Below, one piece after another: positions 1-8,448 of a DNA stretch of 64,000 bases. Position 1 is the stretch's first letter; each line of letters begins with the position of its first letter. The notes under the pieces were generated by a model. That model was given only the letters and a program-made list of their open reading frames with translations, ran no database searches and was not told the origin of the DNA. This stretch comes from Bacillus subtilis. GTDB lineage: Bacteria; Pseudomonadota; Alphaproteobacteria; Rhizobiales; Rhizobiaceae. The DNA lies in the NCBI GenBank assembly GCA_021733665.1, contig JAHREI010000002.1:62001-126000 (forward strand). The letters are read 5' to 3'. The translations under genes were made by a program, and so were the position numbers.

Positions 1-108
1 TGCCTTGCCCTGCGGGAGCAGGAAGTTACGGGCAAAGCCGTCTTTAACAGTAACAGTATCACCCATCTGGCCGAGGCGGGCGATGCGTTCAAGCAGGATA
101 ACTTTCAT
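1..108 (-). CDS. rplI: 50S ribosomal protein L9 (N-terminal part, cut by window edge)
   Basis: The first 36 codons of L9 are present. The start is the ATG at 108 and the gene runs off the left edge. The translation opens [17 protein letters not shown] and continues through [12 protein letters not shown], the conserved N-terminal L9 domain that binds 23S rRNA. It is the last visible gene of the rpsF-rpsR-DUF2232-rplI unit on this strand and lies 42 bases beyond the DUF2232 stop. The identification is firm because this N-terminus is highly conserved. Confidence 0.95.
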   Translation of the reverse strand, partial: MKVILLERIARLGQMGDTVTVKDGFARNFLLPQGKA

Positions 109-150
109 AGGTCTATTCCTTAAGTGTTAAGTTCTGAATGTGTGGTTATG

Positions 151-1110
151 TTATGAATTCTGCGAAGGATCTTTGGAGAGCGGGGCACCGCGCGATGTAT
201 CGAGCAGGCCTAAAACCAAAAATACTAATGCAAAGAATGCGAAAATGATGAGCAGGAAATAGGCAAGCCACAGGGCAAACGGACGCCATGTGGCACCACG
301 TGTACGCCAGTGGATAATCGCCAGACCTGCCATAATGAAGCCGGATGCCAGTGCACCGGCAAAAGTTGTGGCGATCATGCTGGCAGGGCCTGACAGAAAC
401 ATCGAACCGGCAAAAGTCAGCGCAAAAACCAGCAGAGCAGGGCGCGGCATACGCAATGTTGCAGGCCAGTTGTCGCGCGGGCGACGCAGTACGCCGGAGC
501 GCTCAGTGATGCGCAGTGCCAGATAGAAATTGGCAGTCAGGAACATCAGGCTGGTTGCTGCCTGAATGGCAGGCAGACCAAACAACAAGAACTGCTGCAG
601 CATTTCACGGAAGTCGTCGCTCGCATTGAACTGCGGATCGGAAGCCAGAAGGCTGGCGATCATCGCGCCTGTCAGTTCACGCACCATCTCTTCGCCATAG
701 CCAATGATGGAGCCGACAATAACAAAGCTGACAGAAATAAGCAAAGCAAGACGGAACATGATGTCCGGCAGCGGATACCAGACCAGTGCATCTTTAGGGC
801 CGCCCAGTTCCTGAGCGGGCCGCGCAAGACCGGCAAGATAAGCGCCGGTTGCAGCAGGGATGAAACTGGTGAGGGCAATCAGAATCGCAACCATAGGCGC
901 GGCGAAGATAGCAACGGCAATGCTCGCTGTAGCAGCGGCAATCAGACCTGCGACAGTGCCCCAGCCAAGTGCGGCGATAAAAATAGGAAGAGGGGTGAGG
1001 ACATAGAGAACCATAGCAAGGCCGCTTTGAACCAGCACACCAGAAGCCAGCAGCGCGGCTGCAAGGCCCGCCAAAACTCCGGTTCCGATATGTTTGCTAT
1101 TGTAATTCAT
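151..1110 (-). CDS. DUF2232 multi-pass inner membrane protein
   Basis: A 319-residue, very hydrophobic protein with about eight predicted membrane segments. The first four (roughly residues 10-110) are closely packed; later ones lie near 120-140, 180-200, 225-265 and 280-305. The position between rpsR and rplI and the overall pattern match the DUF2232 family, which sits in this operon in many alphaproteobacteria and is distantly like Bacillus YybS. Its biochemical role is unknown. It is probably co-transcribed with the ribosomal genes, with about 150 bases between it and rpsR. The family call is good; no function is assigned. Confidence 0.8.
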   Translation of the reverse strand: MNYNSKHIGTGVLAGLAAALLASGVLVQSGLAMVLYVLTPLPIFIAALGWGTVAGLIAAATASIAVAIFAAPMVAILIALTSFIPAATGAYLAGLARPAQELGGPKDALVWYPLPDIMFRLALLISVSFVIVGSIIGYGEEMVRELTGAMIASLLASDPQFNASDDFREMLQQFLLFGLPAIQAATSLMFLTANFYLALRITERSGVLRRPRDNWPATLRMPRPALLVFALTFAGSMFLSGPASMIATTFAGALASGFIMAGLAIIHWRTRGATWRPFALWLAYFLLIIFAFFALVFLVLGLLDTSRGAPLSKDPSQNS

Positions 1111-1259
1111 CTTAATCCTGCTGTCCTGCCCGGAGTTTTCCGGTTGCAGTTAGAGAACGATCGCTTCTGCGCTCTGTTCCCAACCTGACCTTGCGGTCAC
1201 TAAATCATTTATTCCGAAGAACGATTCGGGATGTGAGAACACACCCCGAATCAGAAGTC

Positions 1260-1508
1260 TTATTTCACTACATATGGCAGCAGGCCGAGGAAACGTGCAC
1301 GCTTGATCGCTTTTGCGAGTTCGCGCTGTTTCTTCTGGCTTACAGCTGTAATGCGGGAAGGAACAATCTTGCCGCGTTCAGAAATGTAACGCTGCAGGAG
1401 TTTGATGTCCTTGTAATCGATCTTTGGTGCGTTAGGACCTGTGAATGGGCAGGTCTTACGACGGCGATGGAACGGACGACGGGTCGGGATCTGATTGATA
1501 TCAACCAT
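1260..1508 (-). CDS. rpsR: 30S ribosomal protein S18
   Basis: An 82-residue basic protein of normal S18 length. It contains the conserved stretch [18 protein letters not shown] followed by [20 protein letters not shown], and ends in [12 protein letters not shown]18 binds 16S rRNA as a heterodimer with S6 on the small-subunit platform. Its ATG overlaps the rpsF stop by one base (TAATG), so the two partners are translationally coupled. Confidence 0.98.
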   Translation of the reverse strand: MVDINQIPTRRPFHRRRKTCPFTGPNAPKIDYKDIKLLQRYISERGKIVPSRITAVSQKKQRELAKAIKRARFLGLLPYVVK

Positions 1509-1933
1509 TATTCTTCTCCTTCACCGGCAGATTCGTTATCGCGGGAACGACGCGGACGGCGTGGACGATCATCGTCACGGCCGAAACGATCTTCGCGTTC
1601 ACGACGGTCATCACGACGGCTCAGCATTGCTGACTGGCCTTCTTCGTGTTCTTCAACGCGAACGGTCATGAAACGGAGAACGTCTTCGTTAATACGCATC
1701 TGGCGTTCCATTTCAGCAACTGCAGCAGCAGGAGCATCGATGTTTACCAGTGTGTAATAAGCTTTACGGTTCTTTTTGATACGATAAGTCAGAGGACGCA
1801 GTCCCCAGCTTTCGATTTTCCCGACTTTACCACCGTTAGCTTCAAGAACGCCCTTGTACTGTTCTACCAGTGCGTCAACCTGCTGCTGCGAGATATCCTG
1901 TCGGGCAAGGATCACATGTTCATAAAGAGCCAT
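1508..1933 (-). CDS. rpsF: 30S ribosomal protein S6
   Basis: A 141-residue S6. It opens [20 protein letters not shown] and carries the conserved [18 protein letters not shown] segment in the ferredoxin-like fold (residues 1-100). After that comes a charged, Arg/Asp/Glu-rich tail of about 40 residues, longer than in E. coli but common in Rhizobiales. It is the first gene of the rpsF-rpsR-DUF2232-rplI operon. The long upstream region (1934-2105) can fold into a three-way junction and may hold an S6:S18 autoregulatory site. Confidence 0.98.
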   Translation of the reverse strand: MALYEHVILARQDISQQQVDALVEQYKGVLEANGGKVGKIESWGLRPLTYRIKKNRKAYYTLVNIDAPAAAVAEMERQMRINEDVLRFMTVRVEEHEEGQSAMLSRRDDRREREDRFGRDDDRPRRPRRSRDNESAGEGEE

Positions 1934-2418
1934 TGTCTTTGCCTTTCTTCAAACAACCACCATCCGGATCAACGGCTAAGCCTCTGCGACTTGTCTATTC
2001 CGTCTGAAAACGGAGAAGAAAGGACGCGGGTCGAGACGATCGAGAGCGGAGACACGGGAGGCAGAAATAATACTATTTCTCCGGATCTTTAAATCCGGCC
2101 TCCGTTCAGCCCCCAGCTGATGCCGGACAATGACGAGTGCCTAATAGTGTCTTTTGGGACAAGTTGCAACCTTTAAAGTCGCTTGAACAGATATGTATCA
2201 GTTGTCTGAAAAATGCCTCATAGCTGGTTCACGAAGCCGTTTAACAGCATATTGTCATAGTAATATGCCGGTTTTACCGGTGGATACTTGACTTGAAACG
2301 CGCTGAAAGGCACATGCCTTCGCAATTATAGATAGTTTTTTGTCGTAACGCGCATGGCATTCTTATATACAAGCGATAAGTTGTGACATCAGAACGTATA
2401 TTTAAGAGAGAGGCTTTC
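1934..2418. other. Divergent intergenic region rpsF/fabD
   Basis: About 485 bases between the divergent starts of rpsF and fabD. The rpsF side holds the structured leader at 1999-2105. The fabD side (2110-2418) is AT-richer and must hold the fabD promoter, but no box stands out enough to call. An open frame across 1646-2092 is antisense to rpsF and is not believed. Confidence 0.6.
1999..2105 (-). promoter_or_regulatory. Structured leader candidate upstream of rpsF
   Basis: The sequence shows a three-way-junction fold. An outer stem pairs 2054-2061 with 2099-2105 (seven pairs, one bulged G). One inner hairpin pairs 2063-2069 with 2074-2080 (seven perfect pairs). The other pairs CCGGAT at 2081-2086 with ATCCGG at 2093-2098. 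A small hairpin lies nearer the gene (1999-2003 with 2010-2014). It begins about 70-120 bases before the rpsF ATG. rpsF leaders bound by the S6:S18 complex are known in bacteria; that this is one is inferred from position and fold only. The fold is nearly symmetric, so the strand is not proven. Confidence 0.45.
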
Positions 2419-3363
2419 ATGACTGTAGCATTTACATTTCCGGGACAGGGCAGTCAGGCTGTCGGTATGGGGAAGGCATTGGCCGAGACCTATCCGGAAG
2501 CACGCGCTGTTTTCGAAGAAGTTGATGATGCGCTTGGTGAAAAACTCTCAACTCTGATGTTCGAGGGGCCGGAAGATCAGTTGACGCTGACAGCGAATGC
2601 CCAGCCTGCACTGATGGCTGTATCCATGGCGGTTATGCGCGTGCTGGAATCACAGGGCTTCAAGCTGCAGGATAAAGTGGCTTATGTGGCTGGTCATTCG
2701 CTTGGTGAATATTCGGCGCTGTGTGCTGCCGGTACATTCTCTATTTCTGACACTGCCCGTTTGCTGCGTATTCGCGGTAATGCAATGCAGGCTGCTGTTC
2801 CTGTTGGTCAGGGTGCTATGGCTGCGATCATCGGCCTTGAACATGCTGATGTTTTTGCAATTTGCGAAAAGGCTTCCGCTGAAGGCTCCTGCCAGATCGC
2901 CAATGATAATGGCGGCGGCCAGCTGGTGATTTCCGGCTCTAAAGCTGCTGTTGAACTCGCTGCAAAACTGGCATCAGAAGCCGGTGCAAAACGTGCCATC
3001 ATGCTGCCGGTATCTGCCCCGTTCCATTCCAGCCTGATGGCGCCTGCTGCCAATGCAATGCGTGAAGCACTGGCGACAGTCAACAAACATGCTCCTGTTG
3101 TACCGGTCATCGCAAACGTACGCGTGGAGCCAGTTAAGGATCCGGCAGAAAGTGCTGATCTGCTGGTTGAGCAGGTGACAGGTCAGGTGCGCTGGCGCGA
3201 AACTGTTGAATGGTTTGCCGCACATGACGTGACAACACTTTATGAAATCGGCTCCGGCAAGGTGCTGACTGGTTTGGCTCGCCGCATCTCCAAGGATGTG
3301 AGCGGTGTGACTGTCGGTACTGCTGAAGAGATTGATGCAGCCCTTCAGGTGCTGCTGGGTTAA
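2419..3363 (+). CDS. fabD: Malonyl-CoA:ACP transacylase
   Basis: A 314-residue FabD that moves malonate from CoA to acyl carrier protein to start fatty acid elongation. The start is the ATG at 2419, twelve codons inside the longest frame, because GAGAGAG lies just upstream and the protein then opens TVAFTFPGQGSQAVGMGKA. The nucleophile Ser is in AGHSLGEYSAL (near residue 93) and the catalytic His is in APFHSSLM (near 202). It heads the fabD-fabG-acpP-fabF cluster. Confidence 0.97.
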   Translation: MTVAFTFPGQGSQAVGMGKALAETYPEARAVFEEVDDALGEKLSTLMFEGPEDQLTLTANAQPALMAVSMAVMRVLESQGFKLQDKVAYVAGHSLGEYSALCAAGTFSISDTARLLRIRGNAMQAAVPVGQGAMAAIIGLEHADVFAICEKASAEGSCQIANDNGGGQLVISGSKAAVELAAKLASEAGAKRAIMLPVSAPFHSSLMAPAANAMREALATVNKHAPVVPVIANVRVEPVKDPAESADLLVEQVTGQVRWRETVEWFAAHDVTTLYEIGSGKVLTGLARRISKDVSGVTVGTAEEIDAALQVLLG

Positions 3364-3448
3364 GCGTACAGATTTTGCTGCGCAGAGAATAATGTTATAA
3401 AAGGCGGACTACATAGATTTGTCCGCATATCAGATTCAAGAGGATTTC

Positions 3449-4186
3449 ATGTTTGATCTGACTGGCCGCAAGGCTCTCGTTACCGGTGCAACCGGCGGAA
3501 TTGGTGAAGAAGTTGCGCGCGCCCTGCATGCTCAGGGTGCAATCGTTGCTCTGCACGGTACCCGCATTGAAAAGCTGGAAGCGCTGGCCAATGAGCTGGG
3601 CGACCGCGTTCATATCTTTCCTGCCAACTTGTCTGACCGTGAAGAAGTGAAGGCACTTGGTCAGGCTGTGGAAAAGCAACTCGAAGGCGTCGATATTCTC
3701 GTTAACAATGCCGGTATCACCCGTGATGGTCTGTTCGTTCGTATGAGCGATGCTGACTGGGATGCAGTTATTGAGGTTAACCTGACGTCCGTGTTCGGTC
3801 TGACTCGTGAGCTGACCCATCCGATGATGCGCCGTCGTTTTGGCCGCATCATCAATATTACATCGATTGTCGGTGTAACCGGCAATCCGGGACAGGCAAA
3901 CTATTGCGCTTCCAAAGCCGGCATTATCGGCTTCTCCAAGTCGCTCGCACAGGAAATTGCTTCGCGCAATGTGACTGTAAACTGCGTGGCTCCGGGCTTT
4001 ATTGAGTCGGCAATGACCGATAAACTCAATGAGAAGCAGAAAGAGACAATCATGTCTGCTATCCCGATGAAGCGCATGGGGCAGGGCTCGGAAATTGCTT
4101 CGGCAGTTGTTTATCTGGCCAGCAATGAAGCTGCTTACGTGACAGGTCAGACCCTGCATGTAAACGGCGGCATGGCGATGATCTGA
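3449..4186 (+). CDS. fabG: 3-oxoacyl-ACP reductase
   Basis: A 245-residue short-chain dehydrogenase, the NADPH-dependent beta-ketoacyl-ACP reductase. The cofactor motif is TGATGGIGEEVA (residues 11-22), the NNAG motif follows near 85, and the catalytic Ser and Tyr-X3-Lys are in ITSIVG and YCASKAG. The start at 3449 is preceded by AAGAGGA; the longer frame adds ten unlikely residues. It lies 85 bases after fabD in the same direction and is followed by a hairpin (4236-4279). Confidence 0.97.
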   Translation: MFDLTGRKALVTGATGGIGEEVARALHAQGAIVALHGTRIEKLEALANELGDRVHIFPANLSDREEVKALGQAVEKQLEGVDILVNNAGITRDGLFVRMSDADWDAVIEVNLTSVFGLTRELTHPMMRRRFGRIINITSIVGVTGNPGQANYCASKAGIIGFSKSLAQEIASRNVTVNCVAPGFIESAMTDKLNEKQKETIMSAIPMKRMGQGSEIASAVVYLASNEAAYVTGQTLHVNGGMAMI

Positions 4187-4235
4187 TACCAAATCAGCCG
4201 GAATTATGTATAATCCGGTTGATGATCTCTAATTT

Positions 4236-4279
4236 AAAAGGGCATAAAAAGCTGATAATGCAGTCATATTGCCCTTTTT
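4236..4279 (+). terminator. Probable terminator after fabG
   Basis: AAAAGGGCA (4236-4244) pairs with TGCCCTTTT (4270-4278) across a loop of about 25 bases, and the right arm continues into T residues. The loop is long for an intrinsic terminator, so the strength is uncertain. Confidence 0.55.
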
Positions 4280-4635
4280 CTGTTGTTTTGTAAGGATTGG
4301 CACAGTTTCAGTGTGGCTGATTGTCGAATTGGACTTTGCCAAATTGCAGAACCGTGATAATGCCCCGCATATTGCTGTGCTGCATATTTTGTGCATCGCG
4401 GCGGGGGTGGCGATAAATAGCATTGCGCTTCATCGGCGCAGCAGGTAAATCGCTGCAACTGAAATATATTGTATAGTCTGTCTGAAACACATTTCTGTTT
4501 GAGGCATTATGCAGTAGGAATATCCACGGGATAGTTTCGTTGTGACAAATGTCATAATGTCAGGCTATCTTAAAACTTGATTACAATCAGCCATGCCGCT
4601 ACCAAGGCTATGGTATTAACAGGTCGAGGTCCGAC
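4280..4635 (+). other. acpP upstream region
   Basis: About 350 bases with no credible gene. Three short minus-strand frames overlap here, but they are mutually inconsistent and low quality. The length suggests acpP has its own strong promoter, as expected for such an abundant protein. No specific boxes are called. Confidence 0.5.
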
Positions 4636-4872
4636 ATGAGCGACACCGCAGAACGCGTCAAGAAAATCGTTGTTGAACATCTGGGCGTAGATGCCGAAAA
4701 AGTAACTGAAGGCGCAAGCTTCATTGATGATTTGGGCGCAGACAGCCTGGACACCGTTGAGCTGGTAATGGCTTTCGAAGAAGAATTCGGTGTAGAAATT
4801 CCTGATGATGCAGCTGAAACCATCCTGACCGTTGGCGATGCTGTTAAGTTCATCGATAAAGCAGCTGCTTGA
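4636..4872 (+). CDS. acpP: Acyl carrier protein
   Basis: A 78-residue acidic protein of standard ACP size. The 4'-phosphopantetheine attachment Ser is in [13 protein letters not shown] (near residue 37). Acyl intermediates of fatty acid synthesis are carried on that arm. It opens [20 protein letters not shown]. Flanked by fabG and fabF; the long gap before it and the strong hairpin after it suggest it can be expressed on its own. Confidence 0.98.
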   Translation: MSDTAERVKKIVVEHLGVDAEKVTEGASFIDDLGADSLDTVELVMAFEEEFGVEIPDDAAETILTVGDAVKFIDKAAA

Positions 4873-4900
4873 TTATTGCTATAATCGGCAGGCAGATATC

Positions 4901-4930
4901 GGGCCGGAAGATCATATCTTCCGGCCCTTA
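4901..4930 (+). terminator. Hairpin after acpP
   Basis: A perfect 12-bp stem, GGGCCGGAAGAT (4901-4912) with ATCTTCCGGCCC (4916-4927), loop CAT. The following TTATCGTTT is only weakly T-rich, so it may be a partial terminator or an mRNA-stabilising end. Confidence 0.7.
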
Positions 4931-5187
4931 TCGTTTGAGCAAAGATATATATTTGAATTTGAATAAGGCTTGAGCGTTATTTAAACAGTTCGTAAGCCTG
5001 ACATGCAGTTCTATTTGCGGATCTGTAATTAACTACTCCACAAAAGCGCTGTAACAATCTATTAATTCTGCGTAATTTGAACGCTTGATCGATTCCGGTC
5101 GGGATATTACGCAGTTGATTAATCTGCGCTGCCTGCAACTGACACAAGATCAGTGAGAGACAGGATCAGCCGCGGGGAAGGATACAT
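4931..5187 (+). other. fabF upstream region
   Basis: About 257 AT-rich bases between the acpP hairpin and fabF. No gene and no clear regulatory box is seen beyond the fabF ribosome binding site GGGGAAGGA at 5174-5182. Confidence 0.5.
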
Positions 5188-6450
5188 ATGAGAAGAGTCG
5201 TCGTAACCGGTCTTGGCCTGGTGTCACCTTTGGCAAATGGCGTTGAAGAAACCTGGAAGCGTTTGCTCGCTGGTCAAAGCGCTGCGCGCCGCGTCACCGA
5301 ATTCGAAGTTGACGACCTTGCCTGTCAGATTGCCTGCCGTATTCCCGTCGGCGACGGCACAGACGGTACATTTAATCCTGATGTCTACATGGAACAGAAG
5401 GAACAGCGTAAAGTTGATCCTTTCATCGTTTATGCAGTCGGCGCTGCCGATCAGGCACTGGACGATGCTAACTGGCATCCGGAAAGCGATGAAGACCAGA
5501 TTCGCACCGGCGTGCTGATCGGTTCCGGTATCGGTGGTATCGAAGGTATTGTTGAAGCCGGTTACACGCTGCGCGACAAAGGTCCGCGTCGCGTTTCGCC
5601 TTTCTTCATTCCTGGTCGTCTGATCAATCTGGCTTCCGGCCATGTATCCATCAAACACAAGCTGCGCGGCCCTAACCACTCTGTGGTCACAGCCTGTGCA
5701 ACCGGCACACACGCTATTGGCGATGCAGCCCGCATGATCGCTTTCGGCGATGCGGATGTTATGGTTGCCGGCGGTACAGAATCACCGGTCAGCCGTATTT
5801 CTCTGGCGGGCTTTGCGGCCTGTAAGGCGCTGTCTACCAAGCGCAATGATGATCCGACAGCGGCATCGCGTCCTTATGACGATGACCGCGACGGTTTCGT
5901 TATGGGTGAAGGTGCAGGCGTTGTAGTTCTGGAAGAGCTGGAACATGCGCTGGCACGTGGTGCGAAAATCTATGCGGAAGTCATCGGCTACGGCATGTCC
6001 GGCGATGCGTACCACATCACCGCACCAAGCGAAAACGGTGAGGGCGCACAGCGCTGCATGGAAGCTGCCCTGCGCAGTGCGAAAATCACACCGGATGCGA
6101 TTGATTACATCAATGCGCACGGTACTTCGACCATGGCGGATACGCTGGAACTGGCCGCTGTTGAGCGTGTTGTTGGTGAATCGGCTTCCAAGGTTTCGAT
6201 GTCCTCGACCAAATCCTCGATCGGTCACCTGTTGGGTGCAGCCGGTGCGGCAGAAGCGATTTTCTCGACATTGGCTATCCGCGATAATATCGCGCCTGCA
6301 ACACTCAACCTCGACAATCCGTCGGTCAGCACCAAGATTGATCTGGTGCCGCATAAGCCGCGTGCCCGTCAGATTGATGTTGCTGTGTCGAACTCTTTTG
6401 GTTTCGGTGGCACCAATGCTTCGCTGATCCTGCGTCGCTATCAGGCTTAA
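5188..6450 (+). CDS. fabF: 3-oxoacyl-ACP synthase II
   Basis: A 420-residue condensing enzyme that elongates acyl-ACP with malonyl-ACP. It has the Cys-His-His triad of the thiolase fold: Cys in VVTACATGTHAIG (near 170), His in NAHGTSTMADTLE (near 311) and His in KSSIGHLLGAAGAAE (near 348). It ends with the conserved SFGFGGTNASLIL. The start at 5188 is preceded by GGGGAAGGA. Fourth gene of the fab cluster; mltG follows after a terminator and a repeat element. Confidence 0.98.
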   Translation: MRRVVVTGLGLVSPLANGVEETWKRLLAGQSAARRVTEFEVDDLACQIACRIPVGDGTDGTFNPDVYMEQKEQRKVDPFIVYAVGAADQALDDANWHPESDEDQIRTGVLIGSGIGGIEGIVEAGYTLRDKGPRRVSPFFIPGRLINLASGHVSIKHKLRGPNHSVVTACATGTHAIGDAARMIAFGDADVMVAGGTESPVSRISLAGFAACKALSTKRNDDPTAASRPYDDDRDGFVMGEGAGVVVLEELEHALARGAKIYAEVIGYGMSGDAYHITAPSENGEGAQRCMEAALRSAKITPDAIDYINAHGTSTMADTLELAAVERVVGESASKVSMSSTKSSIGHLLGAAGAAEAIFSTLAIRDNIAPATLNLDNPSVSTKIDLVPHKPRARQIDVAVSNSFGFGGTNASLILRRYQA

Positions 6451-6473
6451 TAGGTCGAAACTGTCAATTTTAT

Positions 6474-6507
6474 AAAAGGCCGCTTTCTGAGAAGGCGGCC
6501 TTTTGTT
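6474..6507 (+). terminator. Terminator after fabF
   Basis: AAAAGGCCGC (6474-6483) pairs with GCGGCCTTTT (6495-6504), followed by GTTG. A typical stem with a T-rich end. Confidence 0.8.
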
Positions 6508-6542
6508 GAAAAATCATTATTCTGTTTCATTCAGACAGAGCT

Positions 6543-6647
6543 AGAGCGCATTCCGAAAAGTGTGAAGCGGTTTTCGGTATAAAATACGCGTAAAAACAAA
6601 AAACTAGAGCGGTTTTAATGGTTTAACATTAACTAAAACCGCTCTAG
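6543..6647. repeat. Composite two-palindrome intergenic repeat, copy 1
   Basis: Module 1 (6545-6592): CCGAAAA pairs with TTTTCGG around GTGTGAAGCGG. Module 2 (6604-6647): 14 perfect pairs, CTAGAGCGGTTTTA (6604-6617) with TAAAACCGCTCTAG (6634-6647). The same two-module layout recurs at 38231-38333 and 40566-40671. It lies between fabF and mltG and encodes nothing. Confidence 0.85.
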
Positions 6648-6904
6648 CTCTGAAATATGAGTTCTTTCTGTCGAAAGCTGTGTTCATGGGTTGCGATATT
6701 CGTGCTTTTGCCGCAATTATTGTGCCCACTGAATAGGAAAGACTGATTGCTGCATGTAGCATGTAAAAGCTGAGATATGAAACAGTTTCAGTCAATTGGT
6801 ACTCAGGCTTCTTTAAGAGCTGTACCAATCAAAAAAATAAAGAATTCGGAACAGCACTGTCGTTAGATCCGGTGTGAGTGTTCTGGTTAAACCGGAGTGA
6901 AAGT
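6648..6904 (+). other. mltG upstream region
   Basis: About 257 bases between the repeat and the chosen mltG start. Apart from the GGAG before the GTG at 6905, nothing is identifiable. It probably holds the mltG promoter. Confidence 0.45.
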
Positions 6905-8326
6905 GTGACGTCAGACCAATCATCTGAAAAAAAATCTGCTGGCCAGCCTGCTGTATCTGATGGTGCTGTGCAGGATAATGCGTCACCGTCTTCGGCAGAA
7001 AATGTATCCAAGCCCGTTACATCTGATGAAGCGGCGATTGTAGCGCCGGTTTCGCAGGAAATCGCAGAAGCTCCGGCAGCGCCTGTGGCTGCAGCCGTAC
7101 CTGCTCCCGAAGCTGAGCCGGTTGTTAATATTGAAAACACACCGGCACAGCCGGAATCGGAAGTTACTGCAGCACCTGCACAGAGCGCAGCGGAGACTGC
7201 AACCGGACCTATTGTTCTGAAATCGGCCAGCGAAGCTCTGCGCCCAGAACCAGGCACACCGCCGCCATTGCCAAAGAAGCGCAAGCGCTCGCGTCATGCC
7301 CGCAGCCAGATTGTGGTCTTTGCGAATTTTATGCTGTCTCTGCTGGTATTTATGGTTATCGGTGTGGGCGCATTGTTCTATTTCGGTAAAGTGCAGTTCA
7401 CTTCTGAAGGCCCGCTGACGCAGGATTCTACCTTCTTCGTGAAGCGCGGCAGCGGTATTGTCGAAATCTCAGATCAGCTGGAACGCGCTGATCTGATTAC
7501 TGATGCGCGTGTTTTCCGTTATGGCGCCCGTATGTCGGGTATGGAAAAGAGCATGAAGGCCGGTGAATATGCTATTCCTGCCCGTGCTTCGATGCGTGAC
7601 ATTATGAATATTTTTGCCGAAGGTAAGTCACTGATGCATCAGGTGACTATTCCTGAAGGTCTGACAGTTCAGCAGATTTTTGATCGCATTTCCAACAGTG
7701 AACTGCTCTCCGGCGATCTGCCGAAAGAATTGCCGCCGGAAGGTAGTCTGATTGCGGATACACTGAGTTTTACACGTGGTACAACACGTGAGGAAGTGGT
7801 GACACGTCTGAAAACTGCACAGGCCAAACTGGTTGATGAGGTTTGGGCAAAGCGTCGTGATGGTCTTCCGGTGAAAGACAAGAATGAATTTGTTACGCTG
7901 GCTTCGATCGTCGAAAAAGAAACCGGTGTCGCATCCGAGCGTCCGCATGTGGCTTCGGTTTTCGTGAACCGTTTGAATACGGGCATGCGCCTGCAGTCTG
8001 ATCCGACGATTATTTATGGTATTTTTGGTGGTCGCGGTAAGCCGTCAGATCGTCCGATTTATAAATCGGATATCGAAAAAGAAACGCCTTATAATACCTA
8101 TGTTATTAAAGGCCTGCCGCCGACACCGATTGCCAATCCGGGTCGTGATGCACTGGAAGCTGTTGCTAATCCATTGGATACAAAAGACCTCTACTTCGTT
8201 GCAGATGGTACCGGTGGTCACATCTTCGCAGCAACGCTGAAAGACCATAATGACAATGTGCGTAAATGGCGTGAGATTGAACGCCAGCGTAAAGAAGGTG
8301 CCGCTGGCACACCGGCAGCTCAGTAA
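6905..8326 (+). CDS. mltG: Endolytic murein transglycosylase MltG (YceG-like)
   Basis: A 473-residue membrane-anchored lytic transglycosylase that cleaves nascent peptidoglycan. GTG at 6905 is favoured because GGAG lies eight bases upstream; a longer GTG start at 6878 is possible. The first ~130 residues are a Pro/Ala/Glu-rich, probably disordered cytoplasmic segment, then a membrane helix (FMLSLLVFMVIGVGALFYF) and the YceG catalytic domain. Family motifs are ASIVEKETG (catalytic Glu), RLQSDPTIIYG and GLPPTPIANPGRDA. It follows fabF, the usual alphaproteobacterial neighbour. Confidence 0.93.
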   Translation: MTSDQSSEKKSAGQPAVSDGAVQDNASPSSAENVSKPVTSDEAAIVAPVSQEIAEAPAAPVAAAVPAPEAEPVVNIENTPAQPESEVTAAPAQSAAETATGPIVLKSASEALRPEPGTPPPLPKKRKRSRHARSQIVVFANFMLSLLVFMVIGVGALFYFGKVQFTSEGPLTQDSTFFVKRGSGIVEISDQLERADLITDARVFRYGARMSGMEKSMKAGEYAIPARASMRDIMNIFAEGKSLMHQVTIPEGLTVQQIFDRISNSELLSGDLPKELPPEGSLIADTLSFTRGTTREEVVTRLKTAQAKLVDEVWAKRRDGLPVKDKNEFVTLASIVEKETGVASERPHVASVFVNRLNTGMRLQSDPTIIYGIFGGRGKPSDRPIYKSDIEKETPYNTYVIKGLPPTPIANPGRDALEAVANPLDTKDLYFVADGTGGHIFAATLKDHNDNVRKWREIERQRKEGAAGTPAAQ

Positions 8327-8372
8327 GAACATTCGTGTTATGTGTTCTCTGCTTTAAGAAAAAAACACTATC

Positions 8373-8403
8373 ATGCCGTCCGGTGCTCCGGACGGCATTT
8401 TTG
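8373..8403 (+). terminator. Terminator after mltG
   Basis: A perfect 11-bp stem, ATGCCGTCCGG (8373-8383) with CCGGACGGCAT (8388-8398), loop TGCT, then TTTTT. Confidence 0.88.
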
Positions 8404-8448
8404 CAAAAGCCGATATTCAATTGATATGGCTTGGAAACGGACTTGAAG

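Noticed and set aside
1646-2092. A 148-residue plus-strand frame over rpsF and its leader
   Set aside because: Half is antisense to rpsF; the other half lies in the structured leader. No ribosome binding site and no family.
3395-4192. A 265-residue open frame on the minus strand
   Set aside because: Fully antisense to fabG, low-quality composition, no domain.
4229-4490. Three short minus-strand frames upstream of acpP
   Set aside because: They overlap in different frames, so at most one could be real, and none has a start signal or a domain.
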